Origin: Pseudofrankia nepalensis
GTDB taxonomy: Bacteria > Actinomycetota > Actinomycetes > Frankiales > Frankiaceae
Reading direction: 5' to 3' (one strand)
Assembly (NCBI RefSeq): GCF_016786305.1
Contig: NZ_JADWYV010000020.1
Length of the DNA stretch: 64,000 nt
In this document: positions 8,301 through 15,340 of the stretch, piece after piece
Layout: each line of letters starts with the position of its first letter
Position numbering within the stretch: the stretch's first letter is position 1
Program-made: the position numbers and the translations under genes
The notes under the pieces: generated by a model
Databases searched by the model: none
What the model saw: only the letters and a program-made list of their open reading frames with translations
Told to the model about the DNA's origin: nothing

Positions 8301-9872
8301 CTGATCTCGCCGCCGCCGCACCACGACATCTACTCGATCGAGGACCTCGCCCAGCTCATCCACGACCTGAAGAACGCCAACCCGAAGGCGCGGGTGCACG
8401 TCAAGCTGGTCGCCGAGGTGGGCGTCGGCACCGTCGCCGCTGGCGTCTCCAAGGCGCACGCCGACGTCGTGCTGATCTCCGGCCACGACGGCGGCACCGG
8501 CGCCTCGCCGCTGACGTCGCTCAAGCACGCGGGCGCCCCGTGGGAGCTCGGCCTAGCCGAGACCCAGCAGACGCTGCTGCTCAACGGCCTGCGCGACCGG
8601 ATCGTCGTGCAGGTCGACGGCCAGATCAAGACCGGCCGCGACGTCGTCATCGGAGCGCTGCTCGGCGCCGAGGAGTTCGGCTTCGCGACCGCGCCGCTGG
8701 TGGTCGCCGGCTGCGTGATGATGCGGGTCTGCCACCTCGACACCTGTCCCGTGGGCGTGGCGACCCAGAACCCGGCGCTGCGCGAACGGTTCGCCGGCAA
8801 GCCCGAGTTCGTCGAGAACTTCTTCCTGTTCATCGCCGAGGAGGTCCGCGAGCACCTGGCGCGGCTGGGCTTCCGGACGCTCGAGGAGGCCGTCGGCCGG
8901 GTCGACCTGCTCGACGCGGCCGCGGCCGTCGAGCACTGGAAGGCCGAGGGCCTGGACATCAGCCCGCTGCTGCACACCCCGGAGACCCCCTTCGGCGGCT
9001 CGCCGCACAACTCGGAGAGCCAGGACCACGGGCTCGACAAGGCGCTCGACAACTCGCTCATCCAGCTGTGCGAGGGCGCGCTGGAGGACGGCCGTCCTGT
9101 CTGGCTGGAGATGCCGATCCGCAACGTCAACCGGACCGTCGGCACCATGCTCGGCTACGAGGTCACCCGCCGCTACGGCGCGGTGGGCCTGCCGGACGAC
9201 ACGATCTCGCTGCGGTTCACCGGTTCGGCCGGCCAGAGCTTCGGCGCGTTCGTCCCGCGCGGCCTCACCCTCACCCTGGAAGGCGACGCCAACGACTACA
9301 CGGGCAAGGGCCTTTCGGGCGGACGGATCATCGTCTTCCCGCCGAAGGAGGCGCCGCTGCGCGCCGAGGAGAACATCATCGCCGGCAACGTGCTGCTCTA
9401 TGGCGCCACGGCGGGTGAGGCGTTCTTCCGCGGCGTCGTCGGCGAGCGGTTCTGCGTCCGCAACTCGGGGGCGACCGCCGTCGTCGAGGGTGTCGGAGAC
9501 CACGGCTGCGAGTACATGACCGGCGGCACCGTCCTCGTGCTCGGGCAGATCGGCCGCAACTTCGCGGCCGGCATGAGCGGTGGCGTCGCGTACCTGTACG
9601 ACCCGGTGGTCGCGCGGATCAACACCGGGATGGTCGACGTGGAACCGCTCGACGCCGGCGACCTCAAGACGGTCGAGGACCTGCTCGCCCGGCACCGCAG
9701 GGAGACCGGTTCGGCGGTCGCCGCCGGCCTGCTGGCCAGCTGGGCGGACGAGCAGGCCAAGTTCGTCAGGGTCATGCCCCGCGACTACAAGCGGGTGCTG
9801 ACCGCGATGGCGCAGGCCAAGGAGCAGGGCGTCCCCGCCGACGAGCTGATCATGGCACTGGCCCGCGGCTGA
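5307..9872 (+). CDS. gltB: Glutamate synthase large subunit
   Basis: Large subunit of NADPH-dependent glutamate synthase (GOGAT), converting glutamine plus 2-oxoglutarate to two glutamates. The 1521-residue length is normal. Domains in order: class II glutamine amidotransferase, with the nucleophile at C17 after a 16-residue propeptide (HDACGVGF); a central domain; the FMN/2-oxoglutarate synthase domain from about residue 870 (KPGEGGQLPG, SGHDGGTGASPL); a 3Fe-4S cluster motif C1136-x5-C1142-x4-C1147 (CHLDTCPVG); and the C-terminal GXGXG beta-helix (about 1280-1480). The ATG at 5307 leaves the usual propeptide. The GNNAC array and leader hairpin upstream suggest nitrogen control. Its partner gltD follows, but only after an unusually long repeat-containing spacer. 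Confidence 0.97.
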   Translation: MPTTQGLYDPSFEHDACGVGFVVDVHGRRSHELVDQALTVLRNLDHRGASGSDPDTGDGAGILLQVPDAFLRDVAGFPLPAPGRYAVGIAFLPQVAGDRDEAVRTIARLARQEGLRVLGWREVPVVSHIVGHAAREVEPRMRQLFVTLPGTPVGSAVGAPVEVAAGDGFDALALERRAFCLRKRIERETGVYLPSLSARTLVYKGMLTTHQLSAYFPDLDDPRLASAIALVHSRFSTNTFPSWPLAHPYRLIAHNGEINTVRGNRNWMRAREALLASDLIDGDLARLFPICADDASDSASFDEVLELLHLSGRSLPHAILMMIPEAWENHEEMDPKRRAFYEFHAALMEPWDGPASIAFTDGTLMGAVLDRNGLRPSRYWVTDDGLVVMASEVGVLDIPPHRVIQKGRLQPGRMFLVDTAKGRIVSDDEIKAELAAAAPYEEWLHAGVIELDDLPARERVVYSHESVTRRQQVFGYTEEELRIIVAPMARDGAEPIGSMGTDTPVAVLSERPRLLFDYFQQLFAQVTNPPLDAIREELVTSLGHYLGPEGNLLDPGPASCRMVHLPFPVISNTDLAKIIGVNDDGDMPGFASVTVRGLYEVAGGGAALAARIEEICAGVSAAIADGARIVVLSDRDSSERLAPIPSLLLTAAVHHHLIREKTRTKVGLIVESGDAREVHHIALLAGYGCSAVNPYLAFESVEDLIVRGEIEGLTPEKAEKNLIKALGKGVLKVMSKMGISTIASYTGAQVFEAIGLRSDLVARYFTGTPSRLEGVGLEVLADEVAARHRRAYPRVPTELAHRVLETGGEYQWRREGELHLFNPETVFLLQHATRSRQYEVFKEYTAKVDELSKRNATLRGLFELRAGLRVPIPIEQVEPVSEIVKRFATGAMSYGSISAEAHETLAIAMNRLGGKSNTGEGGEDAERFVPDANGDLRRSAVKQVASGRFGVTSEYLVNADDLQIKMAQGAKPGEGGQLPGHKVYPWIAKTRHSTPGVGLISPPPHHDIYSIEDLAQLIHDLKNANPKARVHVKLVAEVGVGTVAAGVSKAHADVVLISGHDGGTGASPLTSLKHAGAPWELGLAETQQTLLLNGLRDRIVVQVDGQIKTGRDVVIGALLGAEEFGFATAPLVVAGCVMMRVCHLDTCPVGVATQNPALRERFAGKPEFVENFFLFIAEEVREHLARLGFRTLEEAVGRVDLLDAAAAVEHWKAEGLDISPLLHTPETPFGGSPHNSESQDHGLDKALDNSLIQLCEGALEDGRPVWLEMPIRNVNRTVGTMLGYEVTRRYGAVGLPDDTISLRFTGSAGQSFGAFVPRGLTLTLEGDANDYTGKGLSGGRIIVFPPKEAPLRAEENIIAGNVLLYGATAGEAFFRGVVGERFCVRNSGATAVVEGVGDHGCEYMTGGTVLVLGQIGRNFAAGMSGGVAYLYDPVVARINTGMVDVEPLDAGDLKTVEDLLARHRRETGSAVAAGLLASWADEQAKFVRVMPRDYKRVLTAMAQAKEQGVPADELIMALARG

Positions 9873-9926
9873 CGTAGTTGAGCGGAACCCCACCGGGCAA
9901 GAGAAACCCAGGCGGGGAAGGTTAAA

Positions 9927-10194
9927 GATCAGGTAGTCGGGCTGGGCGCGGAGCCCCCTCCACGAGCGAAGCGAGGTGCGGACTCGTGAGGGTGGCTCTG
10001 GTGGGACGTTCAGGATCCGGTGACTGAGCTGGGCGCGGAGGCGCGCCTCCGCGGAGGCTCCTTCCGCGAGCGAAGCGAGGTGCGGACCCGTGGGGGTGGC
10101 TCTGGTGGGAACGTTCAGGATCCGGTGATTGAGCTGGGCGCGGAGGCGCACCTGCGCGGAGGCCCCTCCACGAGCGAAGCGAAGTGGAGGGGCC
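9927..10194. repeat. Degenerate direct repeats between gltB and gltD
   Basis: Three related units begin with a GATC(C/A)GGT(A/G) core at 9927, 10014 and 10119 (spacing 87 and 105 bp). They share GCTGGGCGCGGAG, the GAGCGAAGCGAGG core, GGTGGCTCTGGTGGGA and CGTTCAGGATCCGG. The third unit ends in a perfect 11-bp stem, GGCCCCTCCAC/GTGGAGGGGCC (10161-10171 and 10184-10194) with a 12-base loop. The repeat is open in several frames, so it artificially extends the gltD reading frame upstream. It looks like a lineage-specific intergenic repeat. Confidence 0.8.
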
Positions 10195-10319
10195 GCAGCG
10201 GAGGTCGCCGGAGCGCCCGTGAGCGTAGGAGGACAGCGCGTGGAGGTCTCGTGGGAGCGAAGCGAGCACGAGGCCGGAGCGCGCTGCCCGGACGAAGCGA
10301 ACCAGAAATAAGGAGCGGC
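10195..10319 (+). other. Remainder of gltB-gltD spacer
   Basis: Contains two more GAGCGAAGCGA-type words (around 10256-10270) and ends in AAGGAGCGGC, the gltD ribosome binding site. No gene is seen. Together with the repeats it makes 447 bp between two genes that are normally nearly adjacent. Confidence 0.6.
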
Positions 10320-11762
10320 ATGGCTGACCCGACTGGGTTCCTCCGGCACCGGCGGGAGCTGCCGGCGCGCCGGCCCGTGGATGTGCGGATCCAGGACTGG
10401 CGGGAGGTGTACGAGCAGTTTCCCGCGCCCGCGCTGACCTCGCAGGCGGCGCGGTGCATGGATTGCGGCATCCCGTTCTGCCACAACGGCTGCCCGCTGG
10501 GCAACCTGATTCCGGAATGGAACGATCTCGCCCGCCGGGACGAGTGGTCCGACGCGATCGACCGGCTGCACGCGACGAACAACTTCCCGGAGTTCACGGG
10601 CCGGTTGTGCCCCGCGCCGTGTGAGGCCGCCTGCGTGCTCGGGATCGCCGACGACCCGGTGACCATCAAGCAGATCGAGGTCACCATCATCGACCGCGCG
10701 ATCGCGGACCAGGGGCTGGTCCCGGTGCCGCCGTCGGCGCGCAGCGGCAAGAAGGTCGCCGTCGTCGGCTCGGGCCCCGCCGGGCTCGCCGCCGCCCAGC
10801 AGCTGACCCGCGCCGGGCACGACGTGACCGTGTACGAGCGGGCCGACCGGATCGGTGGCCTGCTCCGCTACGGCATCCCCGAGTTCAAGATGGAGAAGGC
10901 GGTCCTCAACCGGCGCCTGGCGCAGATGGAGGCCGAGGGGACCAGGTTCGTCGCCTCGTGCAATGTCGGCGTCGACATCAGCGCCGACGAGCTGCGCGCG
11001 ACGTACGACGCGGTGGTGCTCGCCGGCGGGTCGACCGTCGGGCGCGACCTGCCGGTGCCCGGCCGGGAGCTGTCCGGCGTCCACTTCGCGATGGACTACC
11101 TGCCGCTGGCGAACAAGGTCCAGGAGGGCGACCTGGCGGAGCCGCCGATCACCGCGGCGGGCAAGCGGGTCGTGGTGATCGGCGGCGGCGACACCGGCGC
11201 CGACTGCCTGGGCACGGCACACCGGCAGGGCGCGGTCTCCGTGCACCAGCTGGAGATCATGCCGCGCCCACCGGAGTCCCGGCCGACCTCGGCGCCGTGG
11301 CCGACGTACCCGATGCTCTACCGGGTCACCTCGGCGCACGAGGAGGGCGGCGAGCGGGTCTACGCGGTGTCCACCGAGTGCTTCCTCGGGGACGACGAGG
11401 GTCGGCTGCGCGCGCTGCGCATGTACGAGGTCGAGATGGTCGGCGGGAAGTTCCAGAAGGTCGAGGGCACCGAGACCGAGCTGCCCTGCGAGCTGGTGCT
11501 GCTCGCGATGGGTTTCGTCGGCCCCGAGCGGGCTGGCCTGCTCGACGGCCTCGGCGTCGAGCTGGACGCCCGCGGCAACGTGGCCCGCGACGCCGGCTGG
11601 CAGACGTCGGTTCCCGGTGTGTTCGTCGCCGGTGACATGGGCCGCGGCCAGTCGCTGATCGTCTGGGCGATCGCCGAGGGCCGGTCGGCGGCCGCGGCCG
11701 CCGACCGCTACCTCGCCGGCACCACCGACCTGCCGGACCCGATCACCCCGACCCGCCGATAG
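10320..11762 (+). CDS. gltD: Glutamate synthase small subunit
   Basis: FAD- and 4Fe-4S-containing subunit that oxidises NADPH and passes electrons to GltB. The 480 residues contain N-terminal cysteine motifs (MDCGIPFCHNGCPLGN and RLCPAPCEAACVLG) that bind the 4Fe-4S clusters. An FAD Rossmann motif VVGSGPAGLAAAQQL lies near residue 145, an NADPH motif VVIGGGDTGADCLGTA near 285, and a C-terminal FAD-contact GVFVAGDMGRGQSLIVWAI. The ATG at 10320 has a strong AGGAG at 10311-10315. The frame stays open 300 bp further upstream, but only through intergenic repeats, so that extension is rejected. A strong terminator hairpin follows at 11853. Confidence 0.96.
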   Translation: MADPTGFLRHRRELPARRPVDVRIQDWREVYEQFPAPALTSQAARCMDCGIPFCHNGCPLGNLIPEWNDLARRDEWSDAIDRLHATNNFPEFTGRLCPAPCEAACVLGIADDPVTIKQIEVTIIDRAIADQGLVPVPPSARSGKKVAVVGSGPAGLAAAQQLTRAGHDVTVYERADRIGGLLRYGIPEFKMEKAVLNRRLAQMEAEGTRFVASCNVGVDISADELRATYDAVVLAGGSTVGRDLPVPGRELSGVHFAMDYLPLANKVQEGDLAEPPITAAGKRVVVIGGGDTGADCLGTAHRQGAVSVHQLEIMPRPPESRPTSAPWPTYPMLYRVTSAHEEGGERVYAVSTECFLGDDEGRLRALRMYEVEMVGGKFQKVEGTETELPCELVLLAMGFVGPERAGLLDGLGVELDARGNVARDAGWQTSVPGVFVAGDMGRGQSLIVWAIAEGRSAAAAADRYLAGTTDLPDPITPTRR

Positions 11763-11852
11763 CGGCGCCGGCCGGCCGGCGGCTGTCACCGGGGGAGTGA
11801 GCGGCGCCTCGCGCGCGGGCTCGCTCGACGGTCCCGGCGGGGACGCTCTCAT

Positions 11853-11888
11853 GATCGAGGGCCGTGTTCTTGGACACGGCCCTCGATC
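11853..11888 (+). terminator. Terminator after gltD
   Basis: Perfect 15-bp stem (11853-11867 with 11874-11888), 6-base loop tcttgg, followed by GCGTTTTGG. It lies 90 bp after the gltD stop and closes the gltBD unit. Confidence 0.8.
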
Positions 11889-12230
11889 GCGTTTTGGCCC
11901 GGTAGAGTCGCATTTACCGAATCGAGAATGGCATTTTCGTCCCGGTATCGGCCGATTACCTGTGGGTAGGTTTCCGTGTCGATCGATGATCCGGCGCGGA
12001 GCGTGATGTGAACCGGCTCGCGGCGGGAAGGCGGCCGGAAGATCGCGGTGTGCCACACCGTTCTGAGCGGGTAGACGCATCGCGACGCTGGCGGATACGC
12101 TGCCCGGGCCCCGGCAAGGCGTTGGTACTCGCTGGGGCTTGGTTATTCCCGCAGCCTTCCGATGCGTGGGTCGGGTTTCTAACAGGTCATCCAGCCTCCT
12201 GGGGGTTTTGTGCGCGGTAGCGTCCATTCG
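11889..12230 (+). other. Spacer before the adenylate-kinase-like gene
   Basis: About 340 bp with a relatively AT-rich zone (11905-11990) that could carry the promoter of the next gene. GGGGGTTTTGTG at 12201-12212 offers an alternative ribosome site for a GTG at 12210. No gene or riboswitch is recognised. Confidence 0.4.
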
Positions 12231-12923
12231 GTGAGAGTCGTGCTGCTCGGACCTCCGGGCTCTGGTAAGGGCACGCAGGCCGCGCGGATCAGCTCCCGTT
12301 ACGGCATCCCCGCGATATCCACTGGTCGCCTGCTTGACGCCGAGATTGCCGCCGGGTCTCCACTCGGCCGCCGTGCCGAGGAGTTCGTGCGCGCGGGCGA
12401 GCTCGTTCCCGACGGGCTGGTTCTCGACCTCGTCGCCGACCGCCTGTTCGGCCCCAGCGCCCCCGCTGTGCTCGACCACGTGCCGCAGACCGCGGCCGTC
12501 GCCGCGGCCGGCGCGGCGGGCGCCTCGGCGTCGTGGCGGGCGACCGACACGCTGACCGCGGCCCCGGCCGCGGACGTGTGCCAGGGATTCCTGCTCGACG
12601 GCTTCCCGCGCACGCTGGCGCAGGCCGAGGCGTTCGACGCCCGGTTCGCGACCGCTGGCTGCGCCCTGAGCGTGGTGCTCGACCTCGATGTCGACGAGTC
12701 CACCGTCCTCGCGCGGATCAACCAGCGCGCCCAGTCCGAGGACCGGCTCGACGACGACGAGGAGACCGCGCGCCGCCGGCTCAAGGTCTTCGCGGAACGC
12801 ACCGCCCCGCTGCGCGCCTACTACGCCGCCGCCGGTCTCCTGCGGACCGTCGACGGCTCCGGTACCCCCGACGAGGTCGCCGCCCGCGTCGAGACCGTCC
12901 TCGAGGCCGTCGCCCGCCGATAG
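12231..12923 (+). CDS. Adenylate kinase-like protein (paralogue with insertion)
   Basis: P-loop nucleoside monophosphate kinase, expected to interconvert ATP + AMP and 2 ADP. The first residues, MRVVLLGPPGSGKGTQAA, match the start and Walker A of bacterial adenylate kinases. ISTGRLLDAEIAAGSPLG, FLLDGFPRTLAQAEAFD and a C-terminal RRRLKVF...TAPLRAYYAAAG also fit. It is odd in two ways. About 40 Ala-rich residues (around 80-125) are inserted between the VLDLVADRL helix and FLLDGFPRT. The LID region is short, with no zinc cysteines. Adk in actinobacteria is usually encoded beside secY in a ribosomal operon; the neighbours here differ, so this is probably a paralogue. GTG at 12231 gives the conserved N-terminus; GTG at 12210 would add 7 residues. 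Confidence 0.8.
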   Translation: MRVVLLGPPGSGKGTQAARISSRYGIPAISTGRLLDAEIAAGSPLGRRAEEFVRAGELVPDGLVLDLVADRLFGPSAPAVLDHVPQTAAVAAAGAAGASASWRATDTLTAAPAADVCQGFLLDGFPRTLAQAEAFDARFATAGCALSVVLDLDVDESTVLARINQRAQSEDRLDDDEETARRRLKVFAERTAPLRAYYAAAGLLRTVDGSGTPDEVAARVETVLEAVARR

Positions 12924-12933
12924 CGCCCGCCGT

Positions 12934-13013
12934 GCCGCCGGCCTGCCCAGCCGGCCCGCCACGCCGCCGGCTTGCCCAGCCGCCACGCCACGCCACCGGC
13001 CTGGCACACCGCC
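12934..13013. repeat. 29-bp imperfect tandem repeat
   Basis: Two full and one partial copies of a 29-bp unit start at 12934, 12963 and 12992, beginning GCCGCCGGC(C/T)TGCCCAG, 11 bp after the adenylate-kinase-like stop codon. Non-coding. Confidence 0.7.
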
Positions 13014-13281
13014 CGCGCGCCTTCGGCTGTCTGGCGACGGGCGGGCCGCGGCCCGCCCGTCGCCGCCTCCTCGGCGCCCCTCCGACGGGCGGAACTTTCT
13101 GGCTCAGGAACCCGAGGGCTCATCAAAGCCGATTGCATACTTTATGCTTCGGGTGGGCGCTGGTCTTCGGTGTCCACCCGTAGCCGCGGTCGCGGCGCGT
13201 GTCCACTCTCTCGGGACCCATGCCCGCCCGGGACCATCGTCTCGCCGACCGGGTGTGGCCCCTCGTCCTCCAGGAGTGCGG
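13014..13281 (+). other. Upstream region of the P450 gene
   Basis: Spacer with a short AT-rich island at 13130-13148 that includes the dyad GCATA-ctt-TATGC (13135-13147), a plausible promoter/operator zone. An AGGAG ribosome site lies at 13272-13276. The upstream in-frame extension of the P450 frame lies in this spacer and the 29-bp repeats and is not coding. Confidence 0.4.
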
Positions 13282-14481
13282 ATGGTCGAGTTCAACCCCT
13301 ACGACCTCGCGACCTACCGGAACCCGTATCCGGTCTACCGGGTGTTACGGGACGAGGCGCCCGTCTTCCACAACCCCGAGCTGAAGTTCTGGGCGCTGTC
13401 CCGGCACGCGGACGTCCTGGCCGCTCACAACGACTGGGAGACCTACTCCAGCGCCGGCGGTGTCACGATCGAGGGCCGCGAGGCCGGCTCGCCAATGATC
13501 ATCCTCAGGGACCCGCCGGAGCACCGCTGGCACCGAAAGATCGTCAGCAAGGTGTTCTCGCCGAGGCGGATGCTGGCCCTCGAGCCGTACATCCGCCGCC
13601 GCGCCGCCGAGCTCCTCGACCGCTTCCGCGACGTCGACGAGTTCGACGTCGTCCGGAACTTCTCGGTCCTGCTGCCGCTGGACGTGATCAGTGAGCTCCT
13701 CGGCATCCCCGAGGAGTACCGGGCCACCATCAACGAGTGCAGCGACCGCATGCTCGCCCGCGGCGAGGGCGTCGACGAGGAGGCGGAGTTCATCGCCGCC
13801 AACGTGGAGATCATCAACATCTACCTGTCGCTGGCGGCCGAGCGGCGCAAGAACCCGACGGACGACCCGATCAGCCTGCTGATCCAGACGGAGGTGCTCG
13901 ACGACGAGGACGGCTCGACCCGGGCGCTGCCGGACGACGAGATCGCCTTCCGCTTCCTCGAGCTGGGCACCGCGGGCCACGAGACCGTCGCCAAGGCCAT
14001 CCCGAACGGGCTGATGGCGCTGACGCGGTTCCCCGAACAGCGCCGCCTGCTGCTGGCGGACCCCTCCCTGTACGACCGGGCCGCCGGCGAGACGCTGCGT
14101 TACGACGCGCCGTCCCAGCTGCAGGGCCGGACCGCCACCCGGGACATCGAGCTGCACGGCGTCACGATCCCGGCCGGCGACCGGGTCATGTTGATCACCG
14201 GCTCGGCGCTGCGCGACGAGCGGGTCTACGCCGACCCGGACACGTTCGACCTGAACCGGCGGGACGAGCCGTCGACGCTGTTCTTCGGCTTCGGCATCCA
14301 CCGCTGCCTGGGCGCCCACCTGGCCCGCCTGGAGACCAGGATCGCCCTGGAGGAGATCCTCAACCGCTTCCCCGACTTCGTGGCCGACCCCGACCGCGCG
14401 GTCATGAAGGTCTCCTCCAACGTGCGGGGCGCCGCCAACCTCCCCCTCGTCACCAAGGGTGCCGCCATCGCGGCGGCGTAG
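13282..14481 (+). CDS. Cytochrome P450
   Basis: Haem-thiolate monooxygenase, 399 residues, the usual size for a soluble bacterial P450. The N-terminus NPYDLATYRNPYPVYRVLRD is typical of the bacterial CYP class. The I-helix reads GTAGHETVAKA with the (A/G)GxxT oxygen-activation signature. ETLRYD is the K-helix ExxR, and FGFGIHRCLGAHLARLE contains the haem ligand at about C342. The ATG at 13282 is preceded by AGGAG. No ferredoxin or ferredoxin reductase is adjacent, so its electron donor is elsewhere. A perfect 17-bp terminator stem follows. The substrate cannot be inferred; the subfamily resembles CYPs annotated for steroid or xenobiotic oxidation, but this is only general resemblance. Confidence 0.93.
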   Translation: MVEFNPYDLATYRNPYPVYRVLRDEAPVFHNPELKFWALSRHADVLAAHNDWETYSSAGGVTIEGREAGSPMIILRDPPEHRWHRKIVSKVFSPRRMLALEPYIRRRAAELLDRFRDVDEFDVVRNFSVLLPLDVISELLGIPEEYRATINECSDRMLARGEGVDEEAEFIAANVEIINIYLSLAAERRKNPTDDPISLLIQTEVLDDEDGSTRALPDDEIAFRFLELGTAGHETVAKAIPNGLMALTRFPEQRRLLLADPSLYDRAAGETLRYDAPSQLQGRTATRDIELHGVTIPAGDRVMLITGSALRDERVYADPDTFDLNRRDEPSTLFFGFGIHRCLGAHLARLETRIALEEILNRFPDFVADPDRAVMKVSSNVRGAANLPLVTKGAAIAAA

Positions 14482-14530
14482 ACCTACCGGGTACGTACCT
14501 CCCCAGCGGCGGGCATCGCCCATGTCGCGG

Positions 14531-14570
14531 AAGCGGCCTCAGGATCCGAGAGCGGATCCTGAGGCCGCTT
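14531..14570 (+). terminator. Terminator after the P450 gene
   Basis: Perfect 17-bp inverted repeat, 14531-14547 with 14554-14570, loop gagagc. The arms include AAGC/GCTT at the base, so it can fold on either strand. No long T-run. Confidence 0.75.
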
Positions 14571-14879
14571 GGCCCGCGCGCCGGCGCCCGCCCCCGAGTG
14601 AGCGCCGCGGTGCCGAAAGCCCGCCGCCTGGATGGGTGCTCGCCACCTCGTCCACTGGCTTTCCGTGGGAACCGCCCGCCCGCGCGGACGGCGTTTCCCG
14701 CGCCGAGTCCATGCGTCGGCTTACGGACGGCCTGCCACCCGGCTGAGATTGGTGGAGCCCAGGGATTACCCTTCCCTGGGCCCCGGGGGATGGTCACCTT
14801 GCGCACGCCAGTCCGTGTCGTTGACGGGTCTGGTCAGTCTCACGTGGTCGCGCTCTTCCTATTGAGCCAGCGGCGCAGG
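14571..14879. other. Spacer with a small hairpin
   Basis: No gene seen. Contains an 8-bp stem GCCCAGGG/CCCTGGGC (14757-14764 with 14774-14781, 9-base loop). The rest is featureless GC-rich sequence up to the tRNA-like block. Confidence 0.4.
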
Positions 14880-15016
14880 TGGAGCGCCGCGCGGGGCTTG
14901 AACCCGCAACCTCGACCTGTAAGGCCAGCCGTCGGCCGGGCCGGCGATGTGACCGGTGTTGAGTTGTGGAGCGAGAGACTAAGAGTCATGACCGGCTGCC
15001 TCTGCCCTTGGGCTAC
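14880..15016 (-). tRNA. tRNA-like gene or remnant (CCA-ending)
   Basis: On the minus strand the 3' end is canonical: a 5-bp T-stem with loop TTCAAGC (14891-14907), seven acceptor bases (14884-14890), a discriminator base and an encoded CCA (14880-14882). At the other end (14997-15016) the minus strand reads GTAGCCCAAGGGCAGAGGCA, a typical D-arm. Between them are about 90 bases instead of about 25, with CTCTTAG in one possible anticodon loop and CTTACAG in another. The visible 5' acceptor candidate does not pair with the 3' strand. It may be an intron- or insertion-bearing tRNA, two fused remnants, or a decayed gene. An isotype is not assigned. Confidence 0.4.
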
Positions 15017-15029
15017 CCCGGCGGGCTGA

Positions 15030-15091
15030 GCCGAGGGAGGGATTCGAACCCTCACTGTCACCGATCTTTGTGATCTTGAGTAAGAGTCTCA
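15030..15091 (-). tRNA. tRNA-like 3' half, possible long variable arm
   Basis: The minus strand carries a perfect T-arm GAGGG-TTCGAAT-CCCTC (15037-15053) followed by acceptor-like CCTCGGC (15030-15036), with no encoded CCA. Upstream lies a 23-base segment with a TCAC/GTGA stem, like the long variable arm of class II tRNAs. Before it, a 4-bp stem TGAG/CTCA (15077-15091) encloses ACTCTTA. The loop lacks the expected U33 in that register, and no matching 5' acceptor strand (GCCGAGG) is seen at a normal distance. This is most likely a degenerate or atypical tRNA. Confidence 0.4.
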
Positions 15092-15340
15092 GCTTTCGCG
15101 CCCCCCTGGGGGACGCATCCCGCCGCTCCAGACGGGAACTCGTGGGGCGGTCGGCTCCAAGGGCGCTTGCGCGCCCCTCGCCGCTCCGCCGTCGGGCGCT
15201 GGCGCGCCCGACCGGACCTGACGGATGGTCGATCTTCGCTCTCGGGCTGGCGCTGGTCACGGGTTGAGATCATGGTCACGTCGTCTCCCATGATCAGTGA
15301 AAGGTGAGAGCCCGCCGGCCGTGGGCCGACGGGCGGCAGC
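15092..15340. other. Spacer with strong hairpins
   Basis: Holds a stem of nine or more base pairs around 15191-15212 (GTCGGGCGC/GCGCCCGAC) and GATCATGG/CCATGATC (15268-15275 with 15288-15295). The latter lies 45 bp beyond the stop of the minus-strand gene that ends at 15341 and could terminate it. No gene is seen. Confidence 0.45.

Noticed and set aside
10020..10319. N-terminal extension of GltD by 100 residues
   Set aside because: The extension is encoded by intergenic repeats; the AGGAG and conserved N-terminus point to 10320.
5229..13007. Very long open frames on the minus strand opposite gltB, gltD and the adenylate-kinase-like gene
   Set aside because: They are third-position GC shadows: composition is Arg/Gly/Asp/His-rich, no domains, and the plus-strand genes are clear GltB and GltD.
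12688..13281. N-terminal extension of the P450 overlapping the preceding gene
   Set aside because: Runs out of frame through the adenylate-kinase-like gene and a 29-bp repeat; a P450-sized protein with a good ribosome site starts at 13282.
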